A DNA stretch of 64,000 bases from Nostoc sp. ATCC 53789 (lineage in GTDB: Bacteria; Cyanobacteriota; Cyanobacteriia; Cyanobacteriales; Nostocaceae). The stretch lies in NCBI RefSeq assembly GCF_009873495.1, contig NZ_CP046703.1, positions 1,550,001-1,614,000 on the forward strand. The letters run 5' to 3'. The translations under genes and the position numbers were made by a program. The notes below the pieces were generated by a model. The model worked only from the letters and a program-made list of their open reading frames with translations. It was not told the origin of the DNA and did no database searches. Of the stretch, positions 27,714-36,166 are shown in pieces (the first letter of the stretch is position 1; every line of letters begins with the position of its first letter).

Positions 27714-28248
27714 TCGTTTATGTAATTTTTCTCTGCTTTTAGAGATTTTTTAACAAATAATCCTATACAAATTTGATTTGGGATTTTGCGAAAATTGAGC
27801 CAGTTACTTGCGGAGGCTTCCTCTATTGTCGCAACTGGTGTCGGTTAGCCCGACTGAGCAAACTTTTTCAGACGGATTCTACAGATTCTACATTTGAACA
27901 GCAAGCGATCGCTTCCCTAAAGTAAGCGATGCTGTCAATTGCGAGTCAAAAGTGAAGTTCCTACACTTCTATCGGATCAATGTAGGAGCTTCACCGAATT
28001 TACATATTAAACTCAAGCTGTAGCACCAGATATACAGAAAAAATGGTTCTGATGCCTTCTTTAACTTGAAAACTTATATAAATTAAGACTCCAATGCTTC
28101 TGTGTTAATGAAAAACGCAAGATTCTTTATGGGGCAATGCTCATTAAAAACCAGAGATTATCCCCCAAATTGGGCGTAGGATCGTTGACTGTGACATCCA
28201 CACATCGAAAATTAACCCCCAACCCCAAACCCGAAATCAAACATTGAT
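27714..28248. other. Spacer with three hairpins
   Basis: No gene is seen. CCAGTT (27800-27805) pairs with AACTGG (27833-27838), next to GTCGG/CCGAC (27840-27854) and then a T run at 27864-27868. This could end transcription of the preceding gene. A 14-bp arm at 27952-27965 pairs with 27981-27994, and on the minus strand it is followed by TTTT. Confidence 0.4.
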
Positions 28249-28485
28249 TTAGTCGTTGTCCCACTGTTCACGACCAATTAGGTCGCCAATGCGATCGCGC
28301 AACAAAAAGTCACATTTCTCTAATTCACATTCAACGCAAACCCACTCTCTCGCTGGAATGTATTGGCAAAGGGTATATATTGGCTGTTGTCGGCTAATCA
28401 TTCCCTTTTGCACCAGTCGACGTGCTTCGTCTTGGATCAAATCGAGAGAGTAGTAATTGATAGAAGGCACCGTATTCACACTCAT
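28249..28485 (-). CDS. Small cyanobacterial protein, DUF4327
   Basis: A 78-residue soluble protein (MSVNTVPSINYYSLDLIQDE). Its core QPIYTLCQYIPAREWVCVE is a pattern I associate with DUF4327, a short family of unknown function limited to cyanobacteria. It has two cysteines in the VCVECELEKC stretch and a conserved acidic end. A diverged relative is encoded at 12023-12241. The gene is monocistronic, with ATG at 28485. No role can be given. Confidence 0.75.
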   Translation of the reverse strand: MSVNTVPSINYYSLDLIQDEARRLVQKGMISRQQPIYTLCQYIPAREWVCVECELEKCDFLLRDRIGDLIGREQWDND

Positions 28486-29396
28486 GGTTTTTACTCACAA
28501 ATTAACACTTACGATAGTGTTCCCGTTAATAATTAGGAACAAACATTACAGAAATTAGACTTGTGGCTAGTATTTTGTAGTTTGCTATACGGAACTATTT
28601 TTATTTTGACGCTAGATATCCTGAAATTATCTCAAGAAATGTTAAGAAAGTCAACGAATCCTGACATTTATCAAAAATCTGCTTTACAAAAAAAATTCCG
28701 AGTAGTTAACTTAACCTGCTATGGCGGTTGTATGGTTTTTATGCAACAAGTCTGAAAGTCTTGCCATTACTGTATTTAGGCAAGATTCGCTGGGTGGTAA
28801 GAATTCATATTGCAATCGCTTACATATCAAATAATCACCTTAAAGCCGGATCTAGAACTGCTGGTATTTATCTAAGGGTAAACAACACAAGAATATTTGT
28901 CAGATACTACGGTATAAACTGTTGCAAAACATAACGGCTAAAGTACACTACGAAGGCTTTTACCCTATCATCTGTTAACAATTTCTTAAGTAAAATTGCA
29001 ATTGCTTAGTTATTTTCAGCACTAATATTACACAGTTTTCTTTTGCTCAACATCTGTAGAAGGGTGGAGTAAAGGCAGGAGGAGCAAATCAGTTGGGGAT
29101 TCAACCCCTAAGATTTGAAGCCACCGTTGCGTTAGCTTCCCACAGGGTACAGCCAAAACCATAATTTTCACTTAACGGAAATTCATGTAAACGCATACTC
29201 CTAGGTCGAAGCAAGCTATGCAAAGCATCTCTAGAGAAGCGGCTACTCTACGAATTCTCCAACGGAGTACCCACAGAGTATTGCCCCTACCGGGTGTAGT
29301 TTTGCGTAAGTCCTAGTAGAGTCAAGACGAAAGCCAAGGCAAACATCAAGCGTATAGATGCAACTACCGATCGCTGAAGTTGGTTATGGTTACATT
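28486..29396. other. Long spacer
   Basis: About 900 bases. Two short open frames here (28561-28755 and 28728-28934) lack a ribosome site and look random. A stretch at 29190-29290 (AAGCGGCTACTCTACG, GGAGTACCCACAGAGTA) resembles interspersed Nostoc repeats. No tRNA or known RNA family recognised. Confidence 0.4.
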
Positions 29397-29423
29397 AAAA
29401 CAGACGCGATCTAGTCACGTCTG
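29397..29423 (-). terminator. Terminator candidate after rbfA
   Basis: Read on the minus strand, CAGACG and CGTCTG (29401-29423) form a stem with an 11-base loop and are followed by TTTT (29400-29397). It lies about 60 bases past the rbfA stop. Confidence 0.6.
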
Positions 29424-29485
29424 TAAACTGTTTGGCGGATTTGCTGAGATTAATTGTTCTGAAGTTACATTGTTATTTAAGTTAC

Positions 29486-29905
29486 TTATTCACTAAATGA
29501 TTCATCATCTTCATCTGTGCTGTCTTCTACTGCTAACAGGTTTTCTGGTGGACGATCGTGATTGAGTTGGCTTAGTAGTGCCAGTACCTTGTTACCGCGT
29601 TCTATGGAACGATCTTCGAGAAAGATGACCTCTGGTGTACGACGTAGCCGTACCCGCGCCCCAAGTTCACTGCGGACGTAACCTGTGGCTGACTTTAAGC
29701 CTGCCATTGTTTCTACCTTAGCTTCATCTGTACCATAGATACTGACGTAGATTTTGGCGTGTTGGAGATCGCCAGAAACATCAACATCAGTCACACTTAC
29801 CATTCCTGTACCCACACGGTCATCCTTAATGCCGTTGAGCAGCATTTGGCTAACTTCCCGTTTGATCAATTCTGCAACGCGGGAAACCCGGCGATTTGTA
29901 GCCAT
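29486..29905 (-). CDS. rbfA: Ribosome-binding factor A
   Basis: A 30S maturation and cold-adaptation factor with a KH-like fold. The N-terminus [17 protein letters not shown], then [23 protein letters not shown] and [18 protein letters not shown] are the RbfA signature. 139 residues is normal for cyanobacteria, with an acidic tail ([13 protein letters not shown]). ATG at 29905 is preceded by AGGAGG on the coding strand. DUF751 lies upstream on the same strand, 123 bases away. A terminator candidate follows. Confidence 0.95.
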   Translation of the reverse strand: MATNRRVSRVAELIKREVSQMLLNGIKDDRVGTGMVSVTDVDVSGDLQHAKIYVSIYGTDEAKVETMAGLKSATGYVRSELGARVRLRRTPEVIFLEDRSIERGNKVLALLSQLNHDRPPENLLAVEDSTDEDDESFSE

Positions 29906-30028
29906 AAAAATTTCGCCTCCTGACAGAGGTTGTACGACAAAAATAGATGCAATTTGGGTAGACAGTACTTAGCGAAAGCAACGCCAAGAGCAACCGTCTG
30001 TAGGGCATAGCCCCGATATAGCGCTAGT

Positions 30029-30235
30029 CTAGATTGCACTCAAGCCCAGCATTGCCCGTAGGGTGAAAGTAAGAAAGACTAGGCTGCTCACAAATAAACC
30101 TAAGAGGGCGATTAAGGTAACAGGGCGCTTCAACAGTGGCACTAATGGCGCAAAGGTGTTCAAAAACAGCCCTAAGACTATAGTAATTAAGTAGCGGGGG
30201 TAGCGAAAGACGTTATCCCAAAATCCGTCAAACAT
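30029..30235 (-). CDS. DUF751 (Ycf33-like) small membrane protein
   Basis: A 68-residue protein with two hydrophobic helices (YLITIVLGLFLNTFAPLV and LIALLGLFVSSLVFLTFTLRAML). The start MFDGFWDNVFRYPRY matches DUF751 proteins, related to plastid Ycf33. It is probably in the thylakoid or plasma membrane; the family has no proven function. It is next to rbfA and probably co-transcribed with it. Confidence 0.8.
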   Translation of the reverse strand: MFDGFWDNVFRYPRYLITIVLGLFLNTFAPLVPLLKRPVTLIALLGLFVSSLVFLTFTLRAMLGLSAI

Positions 30236-30400
30236 CTGAATCTAAACTGCCTTGTTATATACTTACGTTTGTTTTGATATGCTTTATCAACTCAATTGTA
30301 ATCTATGCAGCCGGAAAATTAGCCAGCTAATATAAAATATGCCTCGTCGGTTATATTGGCTTTATTTAGTCACGATTATTTTCAGTTAAATCGCAAGTAA

Positions 30401-31258
30401 ATGGTAATTCAAATCCCCAAGGAAACTAGCCCGCGTCCATTTTTGAAGTGGGCAGGGGGTAAAAGTAGGTTGATACAGCAATATATTCCTTATTTTCCCA
30501 AAAGTTATAAAAATTACTATGAACCATTCTTAGGTGGTGGTGCTGTTTTTTTCTATCTTCAACCAAAGACAGCAACTTTAACTGATATTAACGCCGAATT
30601 AATTAACACTTATTGTTGTGTTAGAGATAGTGTTGAAGAATTAATTTCTCTATTGAAAGAGCATAAAATTCGACATAATAAAGATTATTATTATAGTGTC
30701 AGAAACAACTCTGGTGGCACCGATATAGAAAAAGCGGCTCGTCTAATTTATCTTAATAAGACTTGTTTTAATGGTCTTTATCGAGTCAATTCTCAGGGAA
30801 AATTCAATGTGCCTTTAGGCAGATATGAAAATCCTAATATTTGTTCTGAGGTTTTACTGCAAACGGCATCAGAAGCGCTTTCTCATGCAGAAATTAAACA
30901 AGCAGATTTTACAGAAGTCCTAAATTATGCAACTAGCAGTGATGACTTTGTATTTTTTGACCCACCCTATCATCCTATAAGTGATACTAGCTATTTCACC
31001 GCTTATAGTCAAAATTGTTTTAGTAAAAAAGACCAAGAACTTTTAAGAGATACTTGTGCAGAGTTGGCAAGTCGTGGTGTTAAAGTTATGGTCTGTAATT
31101 CTGATAGCGAATTTATTAGAAATATTTATACAGATATCAATTTTGAAGCTTACAAAATCAAAGCAGCCCGATCAATTAACTCCAATATAAAAAATAGAGG
31201 CATGATTGACGAACTGTTAATTACATCTTTTAAAGATTTTTATTTGCCCAAGCAATAA
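30401..31258 (+). CDS. Dam-type DNA adenine methylase
   Basis: A D12-class N6-adenine methyltransferase, most likely acting on GATC. The SAM site is in FLKWAGGKSRLIQQY (about 13-27) and FLGGGAVFFYL, the catalytic motif is DPPYHPIS (near 187), and the class-typical YLNKTCFNGLYRVNSQGKFNVP lies between them. 285 residues is full length. Its last 29 bases overlap the end of a PD-(D/E)XK nuclease gene on the other strand, so the two probably form a restriction-modification pair. HIP1 palindromes (GCGATCGC), abundant here, contain GATC. Target specificity is inferred from the family. Confidence 0.9.
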   Translation: MVIQIPKETSPRPFLKWAGGKSRLIQQYIPYFPKSYKNYYEPFLGGGAVFFYLQPKTATLTDINAELINTYCCVRDSVEELISLLKEHKIRHNKDYYYSVRNNSGGTDIEKAARLIYLNKTCFNGLYRVNSQGKFNVPLGRYENPNICSEVLLQTASEALSHAEIKQADFTEVLNYATSSDDFVFFDPPYHPISDTSYFTAYSQNCFSKKDQELLRDTCAELASRGVKVMVCNSDSEFIRNIYTDINFEAYKIKAARSINSNIKNRGMIDELLITSFKDFYLPKQ

Positions 31259-31706
31259 ATCTGTCTAAGCTATAAACTGCTAATAAATTATGGTTATCAT
31301 TAACTCTTGTTTTTAGCCATTTGCTGGCACCTTCTCGCATACCTTCACCGCCTAAAATGACGATAGTTGGTGCAGGGTAATAGTGCTGGATGTTCATATT
31401 CAAGTAAGGAAACTTTTCATCGACAGAACCAGGGCTTTCTTGCCATTTGCACTCGAAAATTAAACCAGATGGCATTGCAGGTGAGCCAACAACATAAAAA
31501 TCAACCTTCAAATCGGTATGATAAATCCCAGTTCCAATATAAATTTCTTTTCCATAGCGCTTTGGTAATAAAGCAGCATTTAGTATAAATTCTTTTGGGA
31601 CATAGTTCCCTACTTGGAAATAATTATGTCCATTTAAGATTGCTTCAACATTTCCTTCTAAAATATTCCCAGACTTATTTGCCCGTCCGCCTTGAGTCAG
31701 AGCCAT
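31230..31706 (-). CDS. PD-(D/E)XK superfamily nuclease, probable restriction enzyme
   Basis: A 158-residue protein with a PD-(D/E)XK core: an early glutamate in SGNILEGNVEAIL, Asp in HTDLKVDFYVV and the E-x-K pair in GLIFECKWQESPGSVDEK, followed by the helix NMNIQHYY. I use ATG at 31706 (purine-rich AGAGGG seven bases before it) rather than an in-frame TTG at 31724. There is no DNA-binding accessory domain. The tail-to-tail overlap with a Dam-type methylase suggests a small type II restriction enzyme, but a repair or phage-type nuclease of the same fold is possible. Confidence 0.65.
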   Translation of the reverse strand: MALTQGGRANKSGNILEGNVEAILNGHNYFQVGNYVPKEFILNAALLPKRYGKEIYIGTGIYHTDLKVDFYVVGSPAMPSGLIFECKWQESPGSVDEKFPYLNMNIQHYYPAPTIVILGGEGMREGASKWLKTRVNDNHNLLAVYSLDRFIAWANKNL

Positions 31707-32140
31707 CCTAAATCCCTCTGCCAAAAGTCCTACTAATTATAGGATTTCACAGAAGTAGTAAAAAAGGGTCAGTTTCTTAATATGAATTTTTTATTCTGAC
31801 GTAAACAAGGTTGGATTAATGGGTAAAAAATCGGAAATTATTGGTATTTTTGTACTAAATAAATACAAATGTATTAATAATTTTGATGAGGAACGAGTTA
31901 GTAATTGAGATAAATTCAGATAAGAGTTATTTGTGGAAGATCGTGGCGAATTGAAGGGTGAAATTTAAACGCATAGGCACTTTGCCTTCCCGCAGGGTAG
32001 GGGCGCAGAGGAAAGCGCATAGGCACGCAAAGAATTCGCTACAAATTAATGAAATTTTGTACTTAGTTTATAAGCTAAATTCGCGCTTCTCGTCCCAGTC
32101 ATAGGCTTAGATAATGTTTTTTGCTTATTTCACCTTAGCT
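31707..32140. other. Spacer between nuclease and HetZ-related gene
   Basis: No gene of convincing length. The phrase CGCATAGGCAC is directly repeated (about 31970 and 32018) around a palindromic CCCGCAGGG. This resembles interspersed Nostoc repeats. Confidence 0.4.
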
Positions 32141-33361
32141 TCAACCTGTTTGTGCTTCAGTATGACCGTTGCGGATAGACCATGCTAGTTCTAACAGTTG
32201 AGTCCAGCGCTTTTGTAACTGTTTGGGGGTGCATTTGATGGTTTTTGCGATCGCTTGGTCAGTTTGTCTTGCAGTTTTCAACTGTAATATTTGCTGTTGT
32301 TGTTCTGTGAGTTGATTCACAAAGATTTCCCACTGCTGGGAAGATAAACCCAACTTTTGCTCTAAACCCGCGCCTAACCATTGATGTACTAATTGCCAGT
32401 GATGTTGTTTGGCAAACTTTTCTACGTGGTATTTAAAGCGTTGTTGGAGATAATCGCGTTGACGGCTGGTTAAACCGAGAATTTGGTCAATTTCTGGGGC
32501 TGAGAGGTCTTGAAGTTTCAAGCTGAGGTAGTTCATACAGTCAGATTGACCTTGAGACTCCAGATATTTCATCAATTCAGTGATGACGCGATCGCGTTCT
32601 GATTCTTCAGATGGATCGAAATTAGTTTGGGCAATCATCTGCGATCGCAACTGTTGCACCGCCGAGTTACGCTGATAAGATTCTGCTTCTTCACCCTTAG
32701 CAGACTCCACCGCCATTTCAATATCCACGGTAGTCTCTTGCGGCTGACGACGAGCAAAACCTTGGGCCCGCAGGATAATTAATTGCTGATTTGCACCACC
32801 AGGTAAATTGATGCGGCGTTTGGCGTACTGTTCTGTAAACGCCATATATTCAGCTAATTGCAGCTGAGTACGCGGTGTGTGATCGTGAGGTAGTTCGTTT
32901 TCTCTGCGGAAAGCTTTGATAGCTTCAATATAAAATGCTTGTAAAAAATCTTCAATTAGGCTGTAACGAGCATCAAAGCCCAACTCCGAGCCAGATAAAG
33001 TTACATGGCGGTAAACCATAGCACCCAAATTACTATGTAATTCCACCCGCCCTTGTTTGGAACCTAGTTGATAGTAACGTAAGCACTTTTGCATCCGATG
33101 CCTTCCCAGCGTAATCTGCCAGGATTTGATTTGCCCAGATGTTTGGATACGCGAGCTTTTATCGCAAATGCGTTCTACTTCTACGGCTATGCGGTTTGCT
33201 AAAGCTTCTACGCACCTGGGTGCTGCTTTCACTTGTGCTTGCATTTCTTGACACAGCAATTCAATCAAGGTTTCGCTGCTGCTGTCTGAAAATTCTTCGG
33301 TCGAAAGGTGGTTTTCAAAAATGGGTGTAGAGTTTGGTAGATTGATGACGTTAGCTTTCAT
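32141..33361 (-). CDS. HetZ-related regulatory protein
   Basis: A 406-residue soluble, largely helical protein that I recognise as similar to the HetZ-related proteins of filamentous cyanobacteria, a group tied to heterocyst differentiation control. Visible features are the conserved core YSLIEDFLQAFYIEAIKAFR and LQLAEYMAFTEQYAKRRI, and two helix-turn-helix-like segments near the end (APEIDQILGLTSRQRDYL and AIAKTIKCTPKQLQKRW). These recall sigma-region 4 and suggest DNA binding. I start at ATG 33361 (MKANVINLPNS); an in-frame TTG at 33412 is weaker. It is monocistronic. The family call is from memory of sequence pattern; the role is inferred. Confidence 0.6.
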   Translation of the reverse strand: MKANVINLPNSTPIFENHLSTEEFSDSSSETLIELLCQEMQAQVKAAPRCVEALANRIAVEVERICDKSSRIQTSGQIKSWQITLGRHRMQKCLRYYQLGSKQGRVELHSNLGAMVYRHVTLSGSELGFDARYSLIEDFLQAFYIEAIKAFRRENELPHDHTPRTQLQLAEYMAFTEQYAKRRINLPGGANQQLIILRAQGFARRQPQETTVDIEMAVESAKGEEAESYQRNSAVQQLRSQMIAQTNFDPSEESERDRVITELMKYLESQGQSDCMNYLSLKLQDLSAPEIDQILGLTSRQRDYLQQRFKYHVEKFAKQHHWQLVHQWLGAGLEQKLGLSSQQWEIFVNQLTEQQQQILQLKTARQTDQAIAKTIKCTPKQLQKRWTQLLELAWSIRNGHTEAQTG

Positions 33362-33757
33362 GACTTTTCCAGGGAGTAGTATTGCACCGTAATTACAACG
33401 CAGACACAGCAATCAAGGCTAGCCTTGGCTGGAGGATCTTTGGGCATTTATCAATTAAGACTTGCCCCATATAATGCTCACATCTAAAGCTCATATATAA
33501 AACTGTAGGAAATACGAGAGAGTTACAGTTATGCCAATGTGTCGGTTCTTTCACAAGCCACCACATTGACGCGAGTACTCATGTACCCACCATTTTCTTA
33601 AAGTTGTCAAATCCCTTGCTGTACCTACTGTTACCACCATCCTGTTATTGCATCTGTGCCCGTCATAGACATCACGTTTAAATATGACAATTTAAAAACT
33701 GGAGTTGCTTTTATCACAATTTCCGAAACGGAGAGGTGTGCCTGTGAAGTGTCATTC
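33362..33757. other. Spacer between HetZ-related and Sua5-type genes
   Basis: No gene seen. It holds the promoter region of the HetZ-related gene; no known operator was recognised. Confidence 0.35.
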
Positions 33758-34417
33758 TTATACCCATGCTGCTGCTGCTTCCCAACCTAAACCCCTCCGT
33801 ATAATTGCTGCTTCGTCTCCGGTCATATCTAAGATGGTAGAGACTTCATAAGTAGGTTCTTCGCCAGTGTCTACAATTATGTCTACCAACTTGTCCAAAC
33901 GGTCAAATAGCTCTACCCGTGACTGAACAGTTTCTGGCTCTATCCGAATCATGCCGTTATCTGCTTCATCTGGTGGCAGATGTGCTGAAGTTGAAATAAT
34001 CGGATTGCCCAAAGCTGCCAGCAACTCCAAACACACAGTATGGTTTGGTACTCTAATTCCAGTACTTTTCCGCTTGGGGCTTTGCACCAATCGCGGTACT
34101 AATTTAGTTGCTGGGAGCAAAAACGTGTATGGCCCTGGAATCAGGCGTTTCATAATCCGATAGGCTGTGTCACTTACGAAGGCATAAGTTGCCACATTTG
34201 AAAGCGAGGGACATAAAAATGTCAGTGGTTTATCATTTGCTAGCTGTTTAATTTGCCGCACTCGTTCTACCGCCGACTTAGCATTCAAATCACAACCGAT
34301 CGCATAAACTGTATCAGTAGGGTAAAGCATGACTGCGCCACTAGAAAGCGCCGACTTTATTTCCTCTATTCGGCGAACTTGAGGATTATCCGGATGAACT
34401 GAGAAAATTTTTGCCAT
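33758..34417 (-). CDS. Sua5/YciO/YrdC family, threonylcarbamoyl-AMP synthase
   Basis: Makes threonylcarbamoyl-adenylate from threonine, bicarbonate and ATP for the t6A modification of tRNA. Signature elements: VMLYPTDTVYAIGCDLNAKSAVERV near 30-54, KPLTFLCPSL, PGPYTFLLPAT and IGIRVPNH-type text (TGIRVPNHT), then PIISTSAH. 219 residues is the YrdC-only length without the Sua5 C-terminal domain. A cyanobacterium often has two members of this family, so this could be the YciO-like one with a less certain role. It is divergent from larC, and the 66-base gap consists of heptamer repeats. Confidence 0.85.
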   Translation of the reverse strand: MAKIFSVHPDNPQVRRIEEIKSALSSGAVMLYPTDTVYAIGCDLNAKSAVERVRQIKQLANDKPLTFLCPSLSNVATYAFVSDTAYRIMKRLIPGPYTFLLPATKLVPRLVQSPKRKSTGIRVPNHTVCLELLAALGNPIISTSAHLPPDEADNGMIRIEPETVQSRVELFDRLDKLVDIIVDTGEEPTYEVSTILDMTGDEAAIIRRGLGWEAAAAWV

Positions 34418-34422
34418 AGAGG

Positions 34423-34476
34423 GATTGGGGACTGGGGACTGGGGAAGAATGACAAATGACTAATGACTAATGACTA
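34423..34476. repeat. Two heptanucleotide tandem arrays in a divergent promoter region
   Basis: GGGGACT units at 34427-34433 and 34434-34440, flanked by variants GGGGATT and GGGGAAG, are followed by ATGACAA and three ATGACTA units (34449-34476). The 7-bp period and the sequences are typical cyanobacterial STRR. They fill nearly the whole gap between two divergent start codons. Confidence 0.8.
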
Positions 34477-34483
34477 ATTTATT

Positions 34484-35770
34484 ATGAATAAAATTGCTTA
34501 TCTTCAATGTCCGACAGGAATTTCCGGTGATATGTGCCTGGGTGCTTTGGTAAGTTTGGGTGTTCCTGTGGAGTATTTAATTGAAAAGCTCAATGGATTG
34601 GGAATTGAACAGGAATATCAGTTAATAGCAGAACTTGTCCAACGGAATGGGCAACAGGCGACTAAAGTTCATGTGGATTTAGTACACGATCACCATCACC
34701 ATGACCACCACGACCACGAACACAATCACCATCACACACGCCACTTGCCAGAAATAGAGCAGATGATTCTCAAAGCTGGGTTGCCATCACGGGCAGAAGC
34801 TTGGAGTTTGGCAGTATTCCGACAGCTAGCAGTCGCAGAAGGAGCGGTGCATGGGATTTCCCCTGAAAAAGTTCATTTTCATGAAGTGGGTGCTATAGAT
34901 GCGATCGTAGATATTGTAGGTACTTGCCTGGGGTTAGATTGGTTGGGGATTGAGAGTAATGACGAAGGATGGCCCCTACTTTACTGCTCGGCGTTTCCCA
35001 CTGGTGGCGGTACTGTTCGGGCTGCACATGGTCAAATGGCAGTACCAGTACCAGCAGTATTAAAACTTTGGGAAATGCGGGGTTGTCCAGTTTATAGCAA
35101 TGGCATTGATAGAGAACTGGTAACGCCAACAGGAGCTGCGATCGCTACTACTTTGGTAAGAGACTTTGGTTCACCACCCGCGATCGCTATCAAGCAGGTA
35201 GGACTGGGAGCAGGAACCATAAATTTACCAATTCCCAATATTTTACGCCTCTGGCTGGGCGAAAGCACAAGTTTACAGTCAGATTTCGGCGATTCTGAAG
35301 ATACTAGCTCAAATTTAGAAACTATCTCGGTACTAGAAACCCAAATTGATGATTTAAATCCGCAAGCGATCGGCTATGTTTTTGAGGCTTTGTTTGCTGC
35401 TGGTGCAGTGGATGTTTTTACCCAAGCGATCGGCATGAAAAAGTCCCGTCCAGGAATCTTGCTGACTGTGATTTGTCATCCAGAAAATTTCCTCAGTTGT
35501 GAAGCGGTTATATTCCGTGAAACTACAACTTTGGGTATTCGGCGAACAACTCAGCAACGCGCCATTTTACAACGGGAAATTCAACAAGTGGAAATTGAAT
35601 ATGGCAAAGTACGTGTCAAGGTGGCATGGAAGGGACAATCACCAGAAAAAGTTATTGCCAATGTGCAGCCAGAATATGAAGATTGTGCAGAATTAGCCAG
35701 AAAACATAATATCCCCTGGCGCGAAATTCAACGGTTGGCGCTACAAAATTGGTATTTGGTCAATAACTAA
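34484..35770 (+). CDS. larC: Nickel pincer cofactor biosynthesis protein LarC
   Basis: The nickel-inserting enzyme that completes the NPN cofactor of lactate-racemase-type enzymes. The N-terminus AYLQCPTGISGDMCLGALVSLG is the LarC signature. A histidine-rich metal-binding stretch (HHHHDHHDHEHNHHH) covers about residues 69-84. VHFHEVGAIDAIVDIVG and the C-terminal ETQIDDLNPQAIGYVFE and MKKSRPGILLTVI follow. 428 residues is full length with no split into larC1/larC2. larA, larB and larE are not in the window. The ATG at 34484 follows the heptamer repeats. A HIP1-like site overlaps the coding sequence. Confidence 0.92.
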   Translation: MNKIAYLQCPTGISGDMCLGALVSLGVPVEYLIEKLNGLGIEQEYQLIAELVQRNGQQATKVHVDLVHDHHHHDHHDHEHNHHHTRHLPEIEQMILKAGLPSRAEAWSLAVFRQLAVAEGAVHGISPEKVHFHEVGAIDAIVDIVGTCLGLDWLGIESNDEGWPLLYCSAFPTGGGTVRAAHGQMAVPVPAVLKLWEMRGCPVYSNGIDRELVTPTGAAIATTLVRDFGSPPAIAIKQVGLGAGTINLPIPNILRLWLGESTSLQSDFGDSEDTSSNLETISVLETQIDDLNPQAIGYVFEALFAAGAVDVFTQAIGMKKSRPGILLTVICHPENFLSCEAVIFRETTTLGIRRTTQQRAILQREIQQVEIEYGKVRVKVAWKGQSPEKVIANVQPEYEDCAELARKHNIPWREIQRLALQNWYLVNN

Positions 35771-35807
35771 ATCTCCTCGTTCCTATACTGCGTAGATTGG
35801 TGACAAC

Positions 35808-35941
35808 TTAGGGAGTTCCAATTAAAAAATATCCCATCCCTGCGGGATGCTTCCCGCAGGGTACATAGGGGTGCAAGGCCTTGCGCCCCTACAAATCTAG
35901 AAATAATTTGGGATAATTTATTTTTTGCAAGTCCCTAAAGT
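35808..35941. repeat. MITE-like palindromic cluster after larC
   Basis: The outer arms CTTAGGGAGTTCC and GCAAGTCCCTAAAG are imperfect inverted repeats. They enclose the hairpins CATCCCTGCGGGATG with CCCGCAGGG, and TAGGGGTGCAAGGCCTTGCGCCCCTA. There is no target duplication I can see. Non-coding. Confidence 0.5.
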
Positions 35942-35985
35942 ACCTATATTTATTCTCCATCGGCATAACTGCCCAATTCGGAATA

Positions 35986-36166
35986 TCATGGCGAAAAATA
36001 ATGCTCCCAAGTGGAAGCAATTACAGAATAGTGTATTTCAGAATACTTCCAGATAACCACATCATCTGTATTAATTAACCCTAAAGTTTTAACGTGTACT
36101 GAATCAGGATACAAATCTACAATCAATAATCCGATCAGACAGATTTTTGTCTAGCAGCAGTTTCAC
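35986..36166 (-). pseudogene. Broken DUF5615 (PIN-like) toxin gene
   Basis: Starting at GTG 36166-36164, which overlaps the stop of the DUF433 gene (GTGA), the reading is VKLLLDKNLSDRIID and then, after a frameshift, LYPDSVHVKTLGLINTDDVVIW. Both halves match the start of DUF5615 PIN-like toxins (KLLLDxNLS, then DSVHVRxxGL). In the original frame a TGA comes six codons after the break. The continuing frame stops at 35986-35988, before the usual end of the domain, so the toxin is both frameshifted and truncated. Confidence 0.7.

Noticed and set aside
28561..28934. Two overlapping plus-strand short frames (64 and 68 codons)
   Set aside because: No ribosome site and no motif; composition looks random in an AT-rich spacer.
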